In this document: one piece after another, positions 61,835 to 64,000 of the stretch
Layout of the letters: every line of letters begins with the position of its first letter
How positions within the stretch are numbered: the first letter of the stretch is position 1
Origin: Candidatus Baltobacteraceae bacterium
GTDB taxonomy: Bacteria > Vulcanimicrobiota > Vulcanimicrobiia > Vulcanimicrobiales > Vulcanimicrobiaceae
Direction: 5' to 3'
DNA: 64,000 bases
Assembly (NCBI GenBank): GCA_035502855.1
Contig: DATJTX010000021.1
Location: 186,001-250,000 of the forward strand
Notes under the pieces: generated by a model
Seen by the model: the letters and a program-made list of their open reading frames with translations, nothing else
What the model was told of the DNA's origin: nothing
Database searches by the model: none
Translations under genes and position numbers: made by a program

Positions 61835-62124
61835 CTGATGAAGCGCACGAACCAGCCCCGGGCACGCTGAAGGTCTCGGCCAAGAGCAACCCCAACGCGG
61901 TCGCCGGCGCGCTTGCCGCGGTCATTCGCGAGCGCGATTGGGCCGAGATCCAAGCCGTGGGCGCGGGCGCGATCAACCAGGCGATCAAGGCCGTCGCGAT
62001 TGCGCGCGGCTATCTCAGAGACAGCGGCCTCGACGTAATCTGCATCCCTTCGTTCATTACGATCGCGATCAGCGAGAATGAGCGAACCGCGATCTCGCTT
62101 GCGATCGAGCGCCGCAAGTCGTGA
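61831..62124 (+). CDS. spoVS: Stage V sporulation protein S homologue
   Basis: The 97-aa protein matches SpoVS almost throughout: LKVSAKSNPNAVAGALAAV, QAVGAGAINQAIKAVAIARG and ICIPSFITIAISENERTAI. SpoVS is an Alba-like fold protein that affects sporulation and septation in Bacillus but also occurs in non-spore-formers such as Thermus/Deinococcus. It is therefore not proof of sporulation. It is coupled to ymdB (ATGA) and to the PHP gene (GTGA). Confidence 0.95.
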   Translation: MTDEAHEPAPGTLKVSAKSNPNAVAGALAAVIRERDWAEIQAVGAGAINQAIKAVAIARGYLRDSGLDVICIPSFITIAISENERTAISLAIERRKS

Positions 62125-62924
62125 TCGTCGACTTTCACAGTCACACCTCCGAGAGCGACGGCACCCTTACCCCGCAAGAGCTGGCCGAATTCATGGGCGA
62201 GCGGCGGGTCGAAGTATTTTCGATCAGCGATCACGATACGCTCAGCGCCTACGGAAAATTTACGCCGCCGCACGGATCGGTGACGGTGAGCGGTGTCGAG
62301 ATCAATACCACGTACCGCGGGAACGAAGTACATCTGCTCGGTTACGGGATGCAGGTGGATTCACCCGAGTTGCTGGCTGTGCTCGAACGCAATCGCCATG
62401 CGCGCCGCGAGCGCGCGGCGCGCATGGCCGAGCAATTGCAGCGCGCGGGGTACGGCGTTACGTTCGACGACGTCCTGCGCGAGGCGCCGGACGCGAAGGC
62501 CCTGGGCCGTCCGCACGTGGCACGGGCGCTGATCACGCGCGGGATGGCGCCGGATATCGATTGGGCATTCCGCAACCTGCTGCGCAGCGGCATGCCCGGT
62601 TACGTGCCCTCACTCTACATCACGCCGCAACAGGCGATCGAGCGGATCACCGCGGCGGGCGGTGTCGCCGTTTTGGCACATCCGGGGCGTCTCAAAAACC
62701 GCGCGCTGATCGACGAACTCGTTCCGGCGGGGCTGCGCGGTTTGGAAGTCTTTTATCCGCTGCACGATACCGAAGATATCCAAATTTTTCGCGCGACTGC
62801 GGCGCGGTACGGCCTGGTGATGACGGCCGGCGCCGACTTTCATGATATACGTTACCATACCGGCGGCGTGGGAATGGAGGTGGAGCGCGAGGATATCACC
62901 CCGTTTTTGAAAATGGTGACCTGA
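62121..62924 (+). CDS. PHP-domain phosphoesterase (TrpH/YciV/RNase AM-like)
   Basis: The 267-aa protein has the four PHP metal motifs: DFHSHTSESDGTLTPQEL, ISDHDTL, the H in LAHPGRL and the final ADFHD. YciV (RNase AM) of E. coli is a 5'-3' RNA trimming enzyme and other members are nucleotidases. It is GTGA-coupled to spoVS and overlaps the following propeller gene by one base (TGATG). Confidence 0.93.
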   Translation: MIVDFHSHTSESDGTLTPQELAEFMGERRVEVFSISDHDTLSAYGKFTPPHGSVTVSGVEINTTYRGNEVHLLGYGMQVDSPELLAVLERNRHARRERAARMAEQLQRAGYGVTFDDVLREAPDAKALGRPHVARALITRGMAPDIDWAFRNLLRSGMPGYVPSLYITPQQAIERITAAGGVAVLAHPGRLKNRALIDELVPAGLRGLEVFYPLHDTEDIQIFRATAARYGLVMTAGADFHDIRYHTGGVGMEVEREDITPFLKMVT

Positions 62925-64000
62925 TGAAATCCAAGAGCTTTGCACTGATTGCGGCAACGCTCGTGATGATGGTCCTTCCCGCTGCCGCAAGCCCCGTCAA
63001 TCCCTCCGCGCAAACCTTGATGAGCGCCATGCATTGGCGCAGCGTCGGTCCCGGCATCGGCGGCCGCGTGGTCGCGGTCGACGGCGTTCCCGGATCGCCC
63101 GACACGTTCTATTTTGGCGGTGTCGACGGCGGCGTCTGGCGCAGCACCGACTACGGGCTGGTCTGGACGAACCTTACCGACGGGAAGTTGAACGCATCGA
63201 ACAGCATCGGTGCGATCGCCGTCGCGCCCTCGGATCCGCGCATCATCTACATCGGAACGGGCGAGAGCGACATTCGGGGCGACGTCGTCACCGGTGACGG
63301 CGTTTTCAAGTCGACCGACGCAGGCGAGACCTGGCGCTACGCGGGTTTGGTGCGAACGCATACGATCGGCAAGATCGTGGTAGATCCGCACAATTCGAGC
63401 GTCGTCTATGCAGTCTCGATGGGCCACGTCTTCAAGAGCAATCCCGACCGCGGCGTCTTCAAGTCGACCGACGGCGGGGCCACCTGGAAAAAAGTGCTCT
63501 TCGTCAACGATAAGACCGGCGCGATCGACCTGGTGATGGATCCGCACGACGCAAACGTGCTCTATGCCGCGATGTGGCAGGCCTACCGCACGCCCTGGAC
63601 CCTGCAGGACGGCGGGCCCGGCAGCGGGCTGTACAAGACGATCGACGGCGGTGCGCATTGGACGAACCTCTCCCGCACGCCCGGTTTTCCGAAGGGACTG
63701 CTCGGGCGCATCGGCGTTACGGTCGCGGCGAGCGACCCGCGCGTCGTGTACTCGATCGTCCAAGCCAAAGACGGAGGCATCTTCCGCTCGAGCAACGGCG
63801 GTGCGAGCTGGACGCGCGTGAACGACCACATGGAACTGCGTCAGCGCGCCTTCTATTATATGGCGATTTACGCTGACCCGAAGGATCCGAATACGGTCTA
63901 CGTTCCGCAGGTCGAGGCCCTTTGGGTTTCGCGAAACGGAGGCCGGAGTTTTACGCGCCTGCATACGCCGCACGGTGACAACCATATCGTTTGGGTCGAT
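62924..64000 (+). CDS. Secreted Asp-box (VPS10/sortilin-like) beta-propeller, 3' truncated
   Basis: The frame is open to the end of the window (359 codons visible). It begins with a signal peptide (~residues 1-24, KSFALIAATLVMMVLPAAAS). It then shows MHWRSVGPGIGGRV and Asp-box motifs RSTDYGLVW, KSTDAGETW, KSTDGGATW, KTIDGGAHW, RSSNGGASW and VSRNGGRSF. This is the large VPS10-domain/xyloglucanase-like family common in soil bacteria, usually ~900-1100 aa. It is exported, unlike the propeller at 7.8 kb. The function is unknown. Confidence 0.85.
   Translation, partial: MKSKSFALIAATLVMMVLPAAASPVNPSAQTLMSAMHWRSVGPGIGGRVVAVDGVPGSPDTFYFGGVDGGVWRSTDYGLVWTNLTDGKLNASNSIGAIAVAPSDPRIIYIGTGESDIRGDVVTGDGVFKSTDAGETWRYAGLVRTHTIGKIVVDPHNSSVVYAVSMGHVFKSNPDRGVFKSTDGGATWKKVLFVNDKTGAIDLVMDPHDANVLYAAMWQAYRTPWTLQDGGPGSGLYKTIDGGAHWTNLSRTPGFPKGLLGRIGVTVAASDPRVVYSIVQAKDGGIFRSSNGGASWTRVNDHMELRQRAFYYMAIYADPKDPNTVYVPQVEALWVSRNGGRSFTRLHTPHGDNHIVWVD

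Noticed and set aside
61831-62124. SpoVS taken as evidence of spore formation
   Set aside because: SpoVS occurs in non-sporulating phyla and no other sporulation gene is visible in the window.

Overview
This 64 kb window is GC-rich, gene-dense chromosomal DNA from a diderm (two-membrane) bacterium. The envelope is indicated by hldD (ADP-heptose epimerase), two TonB-dependent receptors, an outer-membrane-type barrel protein and an RseB/anti-sigma/ECF system. SpoVS and YmdB homologues, a DUF2630 protein and the envelope genes together suggest a deep-branching lineage such as candidate phylum Eremiobacterota (WPS-2). That placement is an inference from gene content, not a measured phylogeny.

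Layout. 1-7.3 kb: a 5'-truncated WXXGXW protein converges on a compact his operon (hisG-C-B-H-F-[A-I-E fusion]-D, minus strand). The operon is headed by a consensus promoter, a His-rich leader peptide and an intrinsic terminator, which together form a classical attenuator. 7.3-17.4 kb: RidA, an Asp-box beta-propeller followed by a hidden 45-aa membrane protein, SDR/DUF427, a CPBP protease, initiator tRNA, adenosine deaminase, a DtxR-family regulator, rhomboid, a DinG-like helicase and a Met/His/Lys/Ser repeat protein. 17.4-29.1 kb: acs, a TlpA-like gene whose end carries a CIRCE operator, hrcA-dnaJ-rsmE, a GGDEF protein, a polyprenol-P-mannose synthase-like enzyme, accD-accA, FtsB-like, S1-like, Ppx and DUF2630 genes.

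29.1-30.3 kb: a tRNA-Leu(UAA) gene is interrupted by a 285-nt group I intron. Its 3' end is duplicated 733 bp downstream, bracketing a small XRE-regulator island. 30.3-39.2 kb: a membrane protein, a PaiB-like/OYE divergent pair, two tiny coupled ORFs, a barrel protein, etfBA, a TPR lipoprotein-like/secreted protein and an HDAC-family deacetylase.

39.2-47.4 kb: a minus-strand operon (Nramp-related transporter, two SCO proteins, ECF sigma, zinc anti-sigma, RseB-like, ACT) begins at a near-consensus DtxR box. A MauE-TlpA redox pair diverges from it, followed by hldD. 47.4-56.1 kb: a zinc-homeostasis locus with a Fur/Zur regulator, TonB receptor, COG0523 GTPase, WD40 protein and znuACBB. Two near-identical 16-bp palindromes tie the receptor and the transporter to one regulator. 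56.1-64 kb: a second TonB receptor with TlpA, P19/FixH-like and membrane genes, an unknown gene with ymdB-spoVS-PHP, and a 3'-truncated secreted beta-propeller.

A recurring style is translational coupling by 1-4 nt stop/start overlaps (ATGA, GTGA, TTGA, TGATG), which decided many start codons here.
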